From Branchiostoma floridae (taxonomy: Eukaryota > Chordata > Leptocardii > Amphioxiformes > Branchiostomatidae), in the NCBI RefSeq assembly GCF_000003815.2, contig NC_049981.1, forward strand, positions 4,954,968 through 5,018,967: a DNA stretch of 64,000 bases, read 5' to 3'. The translations under genes and the position numbers were made by a program. Under the pieces are notes generated by a model that had not been told where the DNA came from, did no database searches, and was given only the letters and a program-made list of their open reading frames with translations. Within the stretch, counting starts at the first letter, position 1. Each line of letters begins with the position of its first letter. Below are positions 1 through 10,364 of the stretch, in pieces.

Positions 1-1187
1 TGACGCATATACATAAAAGCTGCCTGGAGGCATCATAAGAGCAAAAAAAACACGGTTTTGGGCAGTTTTCTGGTAGCCCACGGCACAATGTTTCTAAAGA
101 AGTGAAAAAAATGTCATTGCGCCATTACTTATGACGTAGCCCCGTCCTATTAAGGTCTCGGACCGGAGTTTTTTCACGATTTCGTGGCAAATCTGACACC
201 CTCGGCCGAAAGGGCTGTGAGTTCCCTAAGGAACATGGGCCGACATTTTTCATTACTCTGATGGAAAGTGGTGTCATGCAGCTTCGTGATTCACTGATTT
301 AATGGTTTCTACTTCTACAATATTTTGGGTAAATAATGACGAAAAAAGTAACTTTTTGAAAAAAATGTGTTATTTTTACGCATTTTCTAAACACGGCTGC
401 GCGAAAAAAACGAATTTTCCCAGGGAAACCGCCTAGAAACCAATAAAGCTCATTACTTCATAAATCTGAAAAATGAAAATAAAAAAAAATCCATGTGATA
501 ACTTTTCCGCAATCTACGATGACCCCAACCCACCCGTGGCGGACATAGAACGCACGATCCGGGTCATCAGGCGAAAAGGTCACGTTGCCGATGGCACGAA
601 ATAGTACCACAAAGTCTTCGCTGCACAATCAACAATACGCCACCAATAAATGCTACAACTAACAGGCTTATCAGAAAATAAAAAGATTCATACACAGCTA
701 TAACGATTTTATGGAAATCGGGACCAAAACATAGGAAACCAAACCGCACTTCCGGCCTATTACCATACCCTTACGCCAACTCCGGTCAGATTTAAACTCC
801 GACCCGGAACCTTAAGAGGCACCATTTCAATTAAAAGTAGAAAAAAAGCAAGAGGAGGGTTTGTTGAAAACTTCCACCAAGTTTCAACCACATGCGCCTA
901 TTCATCGCGCTGTAACAGGTTGTTGAAAATGGCCCGAAAAGTGCGTGTATCTTGGCGCCGCCACGCGGCTTGGCTGAGTATTACATGTAAGTTCCATTTT
1001 TACAACTGGTTATGTTTGTAAGCAATTTGTAGACGTTTTATACAATGTCAACAACTAAACAAGACACTGGTATGTGCAGAACTGTTCTGTCTGTAATTTT
1101 AATGAATTGTTTCGCCTCAAGTACCCTTTCAATACGAGAAAATGCCGGAAAAGCAGCACTGTGCGCCCCAAATCCACGGCGCAGGTG
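1..1187. other. Upstream non-coding region
   Basis: No convincing exon is seen here. The first kilobase has A-runs and short open frames only, on both strands. It is the 5' flank of the exon-like frame that starts at 1315. Confidence 0.4.
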
Positions 1188-1247
1188 AACGTCATCACCT
1201 TGCGTTCCAAAATAGTCGCGTTGCTAAGTTCACCTTGGTGATGACGT
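1188..1247. promoter_or_regulatory. Inverted CRE-like pair upstream of the AT-hook exon
   Basis: The 11-mer ACGTCATCACC at 1189-1199 is inverted as GGTGATGACGT at 1237-1247. Each copy contains a CRE half-type TGACGT. The pair lies 70-125 bp before the ATG at 1315, so a promoter role is possible. It could equally be a small hairpin repeat. Confidence 0.2.
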
Positions 1248-1314
1248 AACTCCATAACAAATTTCTAAATCGAACTATCTGTTAACGGTTAATTTATTCA
1301 AATGAGTGGTGAGT

Positions 1315-1737
1315 ATGGCTTGGCAACACACGTATATCCCGTTACAGCTGGCGGAAATAGAAGTCAGTTCCACCGGATACGACGCTAGTCAGAGTAATGA
1401 TGTAGTCATTGAAGATCCCCCCGACGAAACCGACGCCGATGTCATCACAGAAAGCGTTGTGTTGCCAGCCGCATCAAGTGATATTATACAAGTAAAAAAA
1501 GCTGGAAGACCCAAAAAGCGAAAACCCGTAGTAAAGTTTGAGGTGGGGAATGAAGTGCGACGCAGGAGCACGGGTCACATAGTAGACGATGATAATAAAG
1601 CGGTAGATACAGACGTAGAGGACCAACATAGTTACACAAAATATCAGCGTGTCGACAGTGATATTTGCAGTTTGGCGCGGCGTCCGTCTGTAGACGACAC
1701 ACCTGGCAGGCTCCGGCCCAGACAGAGGCCGCCTACG
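1315..1737 (+). CDS. Acidic protein with AT-hook-like motif, first exon (partial)
   Basis: The frame stays open for 141 codons from ATG 1315 to the assembly gap at 1738. The N-terminal half is acidic (EDPPDETDADV). It is followed by the basic stretch KKAGRPKKRKP at about residues 64-74, whose GRPKKRKP core resembles an AT-hook or nuclear localisation signal. After that come an alternating acidic region (VDDDN, VDTDVED) and a basic, proline-rich end (GRLRPRQRPP). AT-hooks bind the minor groove of AT-rich DNA, so a nuclear DNA-associated protein is likely. I recognise no catalytic domain or family. An ATG also occurs at 1302 in another frame, and GTGAGTAT at 1308-1315 resembles a splice donor, so the true start is uncertain. 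The open frame beyond the gap is chance. Confidence 0.45.
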
Positions 1738-1837
1738 NNNNNNNNNNNNNNNNNNNNNNNNNNNNNNNNNNNNNNNNNNNNNNNNNNNNNNNNNNNNNNN
1801 NNNNNNNNNNNNNNNNNNNNNNNNNNNNNNNNNNNNN
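1738..1837. other. Assembly gap (100 N)
   Basis: A run of exactly 100 N is the conventional placeholder for unknown size. It truncates the AT-hook exon, and the sequence beyond it is repetitive and non-coding. Confidence 0.99.
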
Positions 1838-1840
1838 TTC

Positions 1841-2150
1841 TAGTTTGTCAAAGTCTTTCAGTAGGTTTATTTTTGGACTGGTCTAATTTGCAATTTTACA
1901 TGGGTGTGCTGGAAGAGTCCATTCTTGCATGGAGGGGGGCTTTTTTAAAATCCATTTTTTGGACTTCAGTGATTATGTCAAAGTCCTATTTTAGCGGATG
2001 TATTTTTGGACTGCTCTACTTTACATGGAAGAGTCCATTTTTTGCACACAGAAGGGGGATTTTTTCAAATTCAGTTTTGGACGGGTGATGATTCAAAATT
2101 CAATTTTTATTGGAAGTGATTCTAGACTGGTCTATTATGCCTTTTCATGC
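1841..2150 (+). repeat. Diverged tandem repeat, about 115-130-bp unit
   Basis: Phrases such as 'tttttggactggtct', 'tttacatgg' and 'gaagagtccatt' recur in order at about 1870-1925 and 1995-2040, with a degenerate third unit at about 2080-2145 (TCTAGACTGGTCTATT). About 2.5 units are visible. This explains the accidental open frames here. Confidence 0.6.
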
Positions 2151-2200
2151 ACTGTGACCTTTTTTGCTAAATTCAAATTTCGTTTCTTATTCAAAAGGCC

Positions 2201-2377
2201 AAGGTTTCAGTGGGACAATCTTCAACCCTGAAGTTGATTGCGCCCCGTGTGAGCAGGGAGTGTGTGAGGAGGTCGTTAGCGGTGGCGGGTCCGGCAGTAT
2301 GGAACGTCATCCCAGAAGATGTACGGAATTCTCCCTCTTTGCGAGCCTTCCGACATGGATTAATTTCGAACTGCTAG
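2201..2377 (+). pseudogene. Non-LTR retrotransposon reverse-transcriptase C-terminus (fragment)
   Basis: The frame ending at TAG 2375-2377 reads ...LKLIAPRVSRECVRRS, then LAVAGPAVWNVIPEDVRN and SPSLRAFRHGL. The 'SxxVAGPxxWNxLPxxVR...LxxFR' block is the conserved carboxyl end of CR1/L2/jockey-type ORF2 proteins, just after the reverse transcriptase. Only the last ~59 codons remain, so this is a 5'-truncated LINE copy, as is usual for such elements. The 3' UTR and tail follow directly. Confidence 0.8.
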
Positions 2378-2587
2378 CTGATATCGATATTATGAGTTTG
2401 AATTTGATATTATGATTGTATCTAGTGTAAATAACTGTATTAATGTTCTATTTGCTTATCTATTTATTTTCTCCCGTGACACCTCCCCTCAACTGGTCCT
2501 TAACTGGTCCTCTAGGAACAACGGCCTACATGTTGGCCGATAGGGCTTACCAGTATAAATAAAGGTGAACTGAACTGAACTGAACCG
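2378..2587 (+). mobile_element. LINE 3' UTR with AATAAA and (TGAAC)n tail
   Basis: The sequence after the ORF2 stop is AT-rich. It ends with AATAAA at 2558-2563 and then four TGAAC units at 2566-2585. Short tandem 3' tails rather than poly(A) are typical of CR1/L2-like non-LTR elements. Together with 2201-2377 this is one truncated insertion. Confidence 0.7.
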
Positions 2588-2700
2588 TTTGTGAGACAAT
2601 GACACGGAGAAGTACTTCAAGGCGACGTTTCTTTCTTCAAATAGAACAAGTAGATCAATCAACCCATGGGTCAATCGTCACTCACAGAAGGAAATGAAAG

Positions 2701-2926
2701 TAACGCTTTATCCGCGGGGTAACCTATATCCGTTGATTAAAAAAACGGCAATAGGGCATACAGTATGATGCACACGGACGATTTTAGATTGCAATATGAA
2801 TATATAGGAAATATCAAGAATATTGCAGTTTGACTCCATCGTCCTTCGACTTGATATCCCTAAATATCCTGTTTAAAAAATATGTCGGATATAGGTTACC
2901 CCGCGGGTAAAGGTGAACTAGCGTTA
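2701..2926. mobile_element. MITE, 226 bp, terminal inverted repeats
   Basis: The left end (taacgcttta, ccgcggggtaacctatatcc) is the inverse of the right end (ggatataggttaccccgcgg, aaaggtgaac, tagcgtta), with a ~9-bp deletion in the left arm. Copies of the right half occur at 16636-16713 and near 43617-43657. There is no coding capacity, so it is a non-autonomous DNA element. Confidence 0.75.
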
Positions 2927-3029
2927 CCCATCGGAGTAATGAGGCTGTTGTAATATGCTCTAGGTACCTCTTCGAACACGGGACTTCCATTTAACATCCA
3001 ATCTTAACCTTAAAGACAGTGTAGCTCCA

Positions 3030-3113
3030 ACCAGGCCGGATATCCTTCCCCGAATTCGAACCCCATGGATAAAGGTGAACCCCACGGATAAATGTGAACT
3101 GGCGTCAGTACTT
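3030..3113. other. Short repeat-derived flank
   Basis: The phrase ggccggatatccttcc here (about 3033-3048) recurs at 13211-13226 beside a gap. It is followed by two degenerate copies of the MITE phrase 'ggataaaggtgaac'. No gene is seen. Confidence 0.4.
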
Positions 3114-3256
3114 CTTCAGATTTCTCATATCTAGAATGCTGGAGAAAGTGGTAACAAACGAGAAGGAGCGTTTTAGACTCTTAACATAATATATTTGTTA
3201 CAGCTTCTTTTTTCTTCCCCTTCAATTTGTATCTCTGAACTATATCTTTTCAACAC

Positions 3257-3455
3257 GTCTTGTTGTGACCTGTACTTAGCCCGGTGTGGCAAAAAGTGTG
3301 CAATAAAGGTCTTCATTCATTCATTCATTCATTCATTCATTCATTCATTCATTCATTCATTCATTCATTCATTCATTCATTCATTCATTCATTCATTCAT
3401 TCATTCATTCATTCATTCATTCATTCATTCATTCATTCATTCATTCATTCATTCA
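3257..3455 (+). mobile_element. LINE 3' end with long (TTCA)n tail
   Basis: The phrases 'tgacctgtacttag' and 'tgtgcaataaaggt' precede about 36 TTCA units at 3311-3455. The same 3' end recurs at 15408-15468 with only about four or five units. This is a 5'-truncated CR1/L2-type LINE end whose tail has expanded as a microsatellite. The apparent poly-HSFI protein frames are simple-repeat artefacts. Confidence 0.75.
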
Positions 3456-4064
3456 GACAACAGTCCTGCATTTCTGTTTCCATTACAGTTCTGCACACAA
3501 CAGATAAACACCTTGCCCTTCACATCCTCTTTGAGTAAAAACAATCCAGCCCTGATCAGTGTGTTGTCCCCACACATCAAGACACCTCATTTCAAACATA
3601 AACAAACAGACTTCGGATGACTGTTATTTATAGGCAGCTTGTCGACAAACGGCGAACATCATTCCGCGCGCCTGAAACGCCTTCAGAAAGTCGCCTCGCC
3701 AGATGAGGCAAGGAACACGCACGTAGGGTCCGCATGTGTTTTTCCGGGAGGCAAAGATATTTTCATGTTCCATCACTAAGTCTTGAAAAGTATTTTTTCC
3801 CCGTAATTCGTAGCGTCTAGTGACCAAATTTTGCTAATTGGCCTCCTGATGAATAAAGCGTGACATGTACCAGGCAGCTCTCCGGAATCAAATAGTTGTC
3901 GGAACTCCATGCAGAGCCCCAGATAAGGCGACGAACCCAGATTGATACCAGAGCCTTTAGAGGTTAACTTTACACTCCGGGAAAGGAACCGACCGCGCAT
4001 CTTGTGTTAGCGTGTCTGTGCTCTGTTCGGGGGGAAGTCTCACTCACATCAAAGCGGGCTGACA
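3456..4064 (+). other. 5' flank of the LDLa exon (duplicated at 15478-16014)
   Basis: This ~600-bp stretch matches the 5' flank of the second LDLa copy almost base for base. No exon is seen. It probably includes the promoter and 5' UTR of the LDLa gene. There is no TATA box in an obvious position. Confidence 0.5.
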
Positions 4065-4251
4065 ATGCAGCTCAGGGTCAGCGTGGTGTTTGGGTTGCTA
4101 GCGGTGGCGCTTCGCTGTCCCTTCGGGGAGGGGCAGTTCCCGTGCCCGAGGAGTTTCTACCGGTGTGCGGACGGGTACTGCCTGGAGAGGACCCGGCTGT
4201 GTGACGGGGTGGCCCACTGTCGAGACCGCTCGGACGAGAGGGACTGCCCCA
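4065..4251 (+). CDS. Secreted or membrane protein with LDLR class A domain, first exon
   Basis: ATG 4065 opens a hydrophobic signal peptide (MQLRVSVVFGLLAVALRC). An LDL-receptor class A repeat follows at about residues 25-62, with the spacing FPCP...YRCADGYCL...RLCDGVAHCRDRSDERDC. All six cysteines are present, as is the acidic Ca2+ cage (CDG..HC.D.SDE). LDLa repeats bind ligands in calcium-dependent fashion at the cell surface or in secreted proteins. The exon ends at 4251 before a consensus donor GTAAGT, in phase 1 (187 nt). Later exons are not identified with confidence. A near-identical copy lies at 16015. Endocytic receptors, serine proteases and matrix proteins all carry this domain, so the full architecture is open. 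Confidence 0.8.
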
Positions 4252-5403
4252 GTAAGTTACCTCCTCATATCTTACATTGAAATCCACCCTAAAAAAGACT
4301 CACCATGTCGTTTTCTGGAGCATAGTTTGTCCCAGTGTTAGCCTAGCAGCCAGACTTTTTCCAGGACCCAGAGGCGTTAGCCCTTGACCCAAGGAGTCTG
4401 GCTTCCGGGCTATTCCATGGTGTACATATGTTATTTCCTGTGTACCGGGATATTTTCTATTTTGTAGTCATCTTGCTTCATTCTTGGGGCCTGGCAACAC
4501 TCTACGCTAAATCATAAAAACAGCGACTACATATCACAAGTAAGATAGGATAAAAAGTTATTTATAAATATTTGCCAGTCTTGCATTTCTCTGAAAGGGA
4601 ACTTATATATCACAACTTAGTCTGAACTAATCTAAGACAGGTTGCAACGTAATACATAGAGTTTTGGATCCAATTATCTTAAATGCGTTTTAATGCGTTT
4701 GAATAGTGTAGTTGTTAGACGGGGTGTGATAGGTCGTCAAAAGAGAGTCTGCCTATCTGTGACTGTAACTTTAGTGTAAGGCTGCATAAGGAGCTATTTT
4801 GATTATATTTATAGTTCACAGTTAATTGTAGCAGTAAGGAGGTTAAAATTTTTTCTAACCTCCTTGGTATCAGGGATAAAAGAACGCTGCTTCGATACTG
4901 TTTACACAACCTATCAAGGTTCGTAGTAAATAAAGGATGCAATGGATAATATCTAGATTTTGTAGCTTGGTAACCATTCAGTTGTCGGCCCGCTTATATC
5001 TCTACTGTGTTGGAAGTGTAGCCCGCCCGCCCAGTTCAATTAACGTTGGCCGGGGAATTTTTACGGGTTGGGGTAGGTTACATCGTAAGGTTTTGTGATT
5101 TGATGACATTTTTCCTATATTCTATTATTGTAGATGGAAAGACACAGAGAGAAGACCTTGTAATGTTCTGACGTCTCATTTTGCTGTTATATATGTGCGT
5201 TTCGTTATTTTCTATGTTTGTCATGCTTTCATTTTGTAGTGTTACGATAAGCGGAATAAAAAGAAACAAAATGAGTAATAAAAATCAATAAGATCCCAAA
5301 ATCAGCTTAGCTTTTATACCATCCTTCGTAGTTTCTGCTGACTCAATATTTTCCCTTGCTAATCACGAAGAATGGTAGGGAGTCCCATAACAGTGGGCTA
5401 ATA
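4252..5403 (+). other. Intron or intergenic sequence without recognisable exon
   Basis: AT-rich, with no domain match in six frames. Presumed first intron of the LDLa gene. Confidence 0.4.
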
Positions 5404-5590
5404 TTCAGTGTGTCTAGGGCACGGTGTTGGAAGGCGGAGGTCAACCCTCTCCTTCCATCTCCTTTTACCTCCCCAACCGAAGTCAGGTACCCATTTTTAC
5501 ACCTGGGTGGAGTGAGAAAAGCGCTAGCGTGTAGAGTGCCTTTCCTAAGGTACCATGACAGTAATGGCCCATGACATCTTGCTTCTGGGC
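5404..5590 (+). repeat. SINE-like dispersed repeat, copy 1
   Basis: Key phrases are gggcacggtgttggaaggc, 'ccctctcc', 'acacctgggtggagtgag' and 'gagtgcctttccta'. A diverged copy lies at 10669-10815. The 'acacctgggtggagtga' core is what I recall from marine-invertebrate SINEs; a Repbase search would decide. Confidence 0.4.
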
Positions 5591-5650
5591 CAAACGCCAT
5601 GAACTTACGCTACACGACTCCACATTAGAATGAGCCAGCGGTAACTACGA

Positions 5651-5833
5651 TAACCTGGAATCCAGTCTCCTTGTGGCTCGGCCTACCGTAGTTGATGTAA
5701 GCTTTGTCCTACCGCGTGAAAATCCTACCGGGTTTGAACGATTGTCCCGGCGGCTGAAAGCTGCACTGGGCCCCGTAGAGAGCCTACACTAACTACGGTT
5801 GGCCGTGCCACAAAGAGACTGGATTCCAGGTTA
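5651..5833. mobile_element. MITE, 183 bp, ~55-bp terminal inverted repeats
   Basis: Left arm: taacctggaatccagtctc, then ttgtggctcggcctaccgta. The right arm is its inverse, ending gactggattccaggtta at 5833. Arms match at about 90%. The '(T)A(A/G)CCTGGA(A/T)(A/T)CCAG' end also occurs in the elements at 14255 and 20200, so this is one family. Confidence 0.75.
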
Positions 5834-6090
5834 TTGCTACGGAGGATGGTACCAGGCTGTCCCTGAGAACAGACCTCATGCGTTACGCCGGACGTTATGC
5901 CGGAGGGATGTTTACCGATGTGTCACCCGTTATCACGTCTCTAAACCTCAGATCTAGCCAAGGCGTTCGACGCACTGCGTTTGTCGCAGCTTGCCGGCCA
6001 TATATAGCGGAGATTTAGGCTGTCAACGGAGGATTAATACACTCCAATTTTGTCGCATACCACGGAAGGGACACGTAGGACTCGTGGGAG
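5834..6090. other. No feature seen
   Basis: Short spacer between the MITE and the giant palindrome. Nothing is recognised. Confidence 0.4.
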
Positions 6091-9000
6091 GGTCTTTTTA
6101 GCGAATGCCCACAAACGCCCACTCTAGAGAAGTCCGCGCTGCACGAATCTCATTTTTTTGCTTGGAATATGTCCACGCTGTGCTCCCATGTATTAATCCT
6201 AAATTTTTAAGTCAATCCATTGACCCGAAGTGACATAAATCAAAGTTTTCGATTCTCGATGGTCTTTTTAGCGAACGCCCAGCAAAATGTCTTTTTAGCG
6301 AATGCCCACTATATCCACAAAAATATCGGCCGTCGCGCAACGACACCTAAACCTACCACCACAAACATGTTCAAGATGGTGTGCCATTGATGTGTACGGA
6401 GTTTCCGTGCTTTACAAGCATTTTAAGTCCCTGTTTTTGGTCAAAATGTACGGCGGCGATACTACCATACATTCACTATAGCAATTCAAAATGGCGGGCA
6501 CTAGTCATGTGACCTCCTTGCGGGACTGTTCTATAAGTATCGCGGGAGGGACTGTTGTAGCATAGCTAATCATACAACCATTTTAGAGTGAATTCTGAAC
6601 AAGATTTTCATTTCATAGTGCTATCATCTGACTGATATTTACATTGTGGTCCTTTTTTCTGTGCTATTATTACCCAGGTTTGAGGAACTTAGTGCAAATA
6701 TGGATATTGATTCACCTCAGTGCCCAATTAATGTACAAAAGGCTCAGACACATTAGTGTTATAAACCTGACTAGGGGCAGGTAACCAATACTAGAAAAAC
6801 ATAGCTATTTATTATTAACAATACTATTTACATTATAATAATAACTCTTCACCAAACTGGACTTTTCTTATCTTTATTTATCACAGAAACATTGTTACAA
6901 TGAGAATTTGATTAGATGAGTATCTGTTACAGTGTGTACAAACTTATTTCAAATACAAAAATGTATTTAATTTCACTTCCTGAATATTTTTAAAGTATTG
7001 GAAGAAGTTGACACATAAACAATATCAATTGCATTATTTGTGTGCAGAAAAATGTGACCACATGCTATTAATAGCCTAATAAAATGTTGGAACATGGCAC
7101 GAGTGGGCTCCTCTTCTGAGTACAGAAAGGAAATGTTTTATAACATTTAGTTATGACGTAGAAAATTTCAATTGTATAATGTACCTTTATTAACATTACA
7201 ATAAATGACAACAATACAGGTAAGTAAGGTGTGTTTCCTTTAATAACAGGCCATGTAAGACGCCGTACAGGTAAGTAAGGTGTGTTTCCTTTTATAGCAG
7301 ACCAGGTAAGACACCGTACAGGTGAGTAAGGTGTATTTCCTTTGATTACAGACCAGGTAAGACACCGCACAGATGAGTAAGGTGTCTTTCCTTTGCCTAT
7401 AGACCAGATAGGGCATTATACAGGTAAGTAAGTTGCTTTACTCACCTGTATAATACCTATCTGGTCTATAGGCAAAGGAAAGACGCCTTACTTACCTGTA
7501 TAATGGCCTATATGGTAGTATATAGGCAAAGGAAAGTTGCTTTGCTCACCTGTATAATACCCTATCTGGTCTATAGGCAAAGGAAAGTTGCTTTACTAAC
7601 CTTCATAATACCCTATCTGGTCTATAGGCAAAGGAAAGACGCCTTACTGACCTGTATAATGGCCTATATGGTATATAGGCAAAGGAAAGACGCCTTACTC
7701 ACCTGTGTAATACCCTATCTGGTCTATAGACAAAGGAAACACACCTTACTCACCTGTGCGGTGTCTTACCTGGTCTGTAATGAAAGGAAATACACGTTAC
7801 TCACCTGTATGGTGTCTTACCTGGTCTGCAATCAAAGGAAATACACGTTACTCACATGTACGGTGTCATACCTGGTCTGTTATAAAAAGAAACACACCTT
7901 ACTTACCTGTATGGTGTCTTACCTGGCCTGTTATCAAAGGAAATACACGTTACTCACCTGTATGGTGTCTTACCTGGTCTGTAATCAAAGGAAATACACG
8001 TTACTCACCTGTACGGTGTCTTACCTAGTCTGTTATAAAAGGAAACACACCTTACTCACCTGTACGGTGTCTTACCAGGTCTGTAATGAAAGGAAATACA
8101 CGTTACTCACCTGTACGGTGTCTTACCTAGTCTGTAGTCAAGGAAACACACCTTACTCACCTGTACGGTGTCTTACCTGGTCTGTACTGAAAGGAAATAC
8201 ACGTTACTTACCTGTACGGTGTCTTACCTAGTCTGTAGTCAAGGAAACACACCTTACTCACCTGTACGGTGTCTTACCTAGTCTACTATAAGAGGAAACA
8301 CACCTTACTTACCTGTACGGCGTCTTACATGGCCTGTTATAAAAGGAAACACACCTTACTTACCTGTATTGTTGTCATTTATTAAGAAGAGAAAAAAAAA
8401 ATTGTTTGTAAATGTTAATAAAGGTACATTTTACAGTTGAAAGTTTCTACGTAATAACTACTAGTAAATGTTATAAAACATTTCCTTTCTGTACTCAGAA
8501 GAGGAGCCCGCTCGTGCCATGTTCCAACATTTTATTAGGCTATTAATAGCATGTGGTCTCATTTTTCTGCACACAAATAATGCAATTAATATTGTTTATG
8601 TGTCAACTTCTTCCAATACTTTAAAAATATTTAGGAAGTGAAACGAAATACATTTTTGTATTTGAAATAAGTTTGTACACACTGTAACAGATACTCATCT
8701 AATCAAATCCTCATTGTAACAATGTTTCTGTGATAAATAAAGATAAGAAAAGTCCAGTTTGGTGAAGAGTTATTATTATAATGTAAATAGTATTGTTAAT
8801 AATAAATAGCTATGTTTTTCTAGTATTGGTTACCTGCCCCTAGTCAGGTTTATAACACTAATGTGTCTGAGCCTTTTGTACATTAATTGGGCACTGAGGT
8901 GAATCAATATCCATATTTACACTAAGTTCCTCAAACCTGGGTAATAATAGCACAGAAAAAAGGACCACAATGTAAATATCAGTCAGATGATAGCACTATG

Positions 9001-9522
9001 AAATGAAAATCTTGTTCAGAATTCACTCTAAAATGGTTGTATGATTAGCTATGCTACAACAGTCCCTCCCGCGATACTTATAGAACAGTCCCGCAAGGAG
9101 GTCACATGACTAGTGCCCGCCATTTTGAATTGCTATAGTGAATGTATGGTAGTATCGCCGCCGTACATTTTGACCAAAAACAGGGACTTAAAATGCTTGT
9201 AAAGCACGGAAACTCCGTACACATCAATGGGACACTATCTTGAACATGTTTGTGGCGGTAGGTTAGGTGTCGTTGTGCGACGGCCGATATTTTTGTGGAT
9301 ATAGTGGGCATTCGCTAAAAAGACATTTTGCTGGGCGTTCGCTAAAAAGACCATCGAGAATCGAAAACTTTGATTTATGTCACTTCGGGTCAATGGATTG
9401 ACTTGAAACTCAGGATTAATACATGGGAGCACAACGTGGACATATTCCAAGCCAAAAAAATGAGATTCGTGCAGCGCGGACTTCTCTAGAGTGGGCGTTT
9501 GTGGGCATTCGCTAAAAAGACC
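6091..9522. mobile_element. Giant foldback element (3.4 kb palindrome)
   Basis: The first ~1,340 bp (6091-7430) reappear inverted up to 9522. Examples are GGTCTTTTTAGCG at 6091 against CGCTAAAAAGACC ending at 9522, and gtacggcggcgatactacca near 6450 against its inverse near 9150. Arms differ by scattered substitutions and small indels. The motif TCTTTTTAGCGAAYGCCCA occurs three times at each outer end. The centre, near 7434, lies inside a 51-bp tandem array; the right arm carries about 14 more units than the left. No transposase frame is seen, so this is a non-autonomous foldback-type element. No clear target-site duplication is visible. Confidence 0.85.
7211..8370. repeat. 51-bp tandem array with inversion at about 7434
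   Basis: About five units read caggtaagtaaggtgtgttt...gaccaggtaagacaccgta on the + strand up to about 7430. About 19 units then follow in the opposite orientation to about 8368. Because 51 is divisible by three, long open frames persist with 17-residue periodicity; these are not taken as genes. Each unit contains one or two matches to the 5' splice-site consensus CAG|GTAAGT or CAG|GTGAGT. Confidence 0.9.
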
Positions 9523-9737
9523 ATGCGCTCGTAAATCCTCTGGTGAGAATAGGGAGACCCGAGTGCTCAGCTGTGGTTTCAAGGCAGTCCTCGGCCCCAG
9601 GGCCCAAAAGACCACTAGCTATTAACTTTGCCAGTTTAACCTGAAAATGGTTACCAAAACGTCAACTGCAAAGATTGGTTGTCAGAAAAGGGCCTTTGCT
9701 GTACATGTAGGACGTCGGCCGGTGTTCCGGCAAAACA
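9523..9737. other. No feature seen
   Basis: Spacer after the palindrome. No exon or repeat is recognised. Confidence 0.35.
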
Positions 9738-9975
9738 CCCCTAAGTGGTCCCGTTTAGAACCCCTAAGTTGTCCCGTTTAGAACCCCTAAGTTGTCCCGT
9801 TAAGAACCCCTAAGTTGTCCCGTTTAGAACCCCTAACTTGTCCCGTTTAGAGCCCCTAAGTCGTCCCGTTTAGAGCCCCTAAGTTGTCCCGTAACGTTTA
9901 GAGCCCCTAAGTTGTCCCGTAACGTTTAGAGCCCCTAAGTTGTCCCGTTTAGAGCCCCTAAGTTGTCATGTCCCG
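9738..9975 (+). repeat. 23-bp minisatellite, about 10 units
   Basis: The unit is CCCCTAAGTTGTCCCGTTTAGA plus one A or G. Two adjacent units carry the same 4-bp insertion (cccgtaacgttta), showing that a two-unit block was duplicated. The final unit decays at 9968. Confidence 0.9.
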
Positions 9976-10149
9976 GTTTCCACCTCAAGACTTTCCTGCA
10001 GGATACGATGTCCTTGGAGCCGAGTAGCTGGCCTGTTTAGGTCCCCAGACATCGTGTCATCGAAACCGTTATGTTTGTGTGGCATAAAAGGATAAAGGCA
10101 CGCTAAGACCTCGTAAATCCGCCGATGACAGTACCGGTAGCGTCTGGAA

Positions 10150-10364
10150 AACCTGTAAGTTTTTAAGTTCGCAGGGGTTTAAATTCGCGGTAGCGGGAAA
10201 AGGGACATATATTTCGCCGTGGTTTTATGTTCGCGGTAGCACCATGCACTGTAGTCTCTTACTGCCATGGAAAAATGTTCGCGGTGGTTTTGAATTCGCG
10301 GTGAAGCGTTCAACGCGAAAACCGCAAATATTGAACCACCGCGAACGTTTCTGCATTTACAGTA
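10150..10364. mobile_element. MITE family 'gcatttacagta', copy 1
   Basis: The right end is ccgcgaacgtttctgcattt-acagta at 10364. The interior has repeated 'ttcgcggtagc' and 'ttcgcggtgaagc' blocks. The left end is degenerate (acctgtaagtttttaagttc). A full copy is at 26114-26324 and a gap-truncated copy at 14979-15040. No coding capacity. Confidence 0.75.

Noticed and set aside
3195-3620. HSFI-repeat protein
   Set aside because: Translation of (TTCA)n, the tail of a LINE.
7503-8231. 242-codon frame with 17-residue repeats (YLVCNQRKYTLLTC-like)
   Set aside because: It is the translation of the 51-bp DNA array, which is divisible by three and therefore open in several frames. No start context, splice support or domain.
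7211-8370. CRISPR-like array
   Set aside because: Units are contiguous with no unique spacers, are inverted at the centre, and the DNA is eukaryotic.
6091-9522. RAG-like (ProtoRAG) or other autonomous transposon
   Set aside because: No RAG1/RAG2-like or DDE transposase frame exists inside, and the ends do not match the CACTATG-type termini I associate with ProtoRAG.
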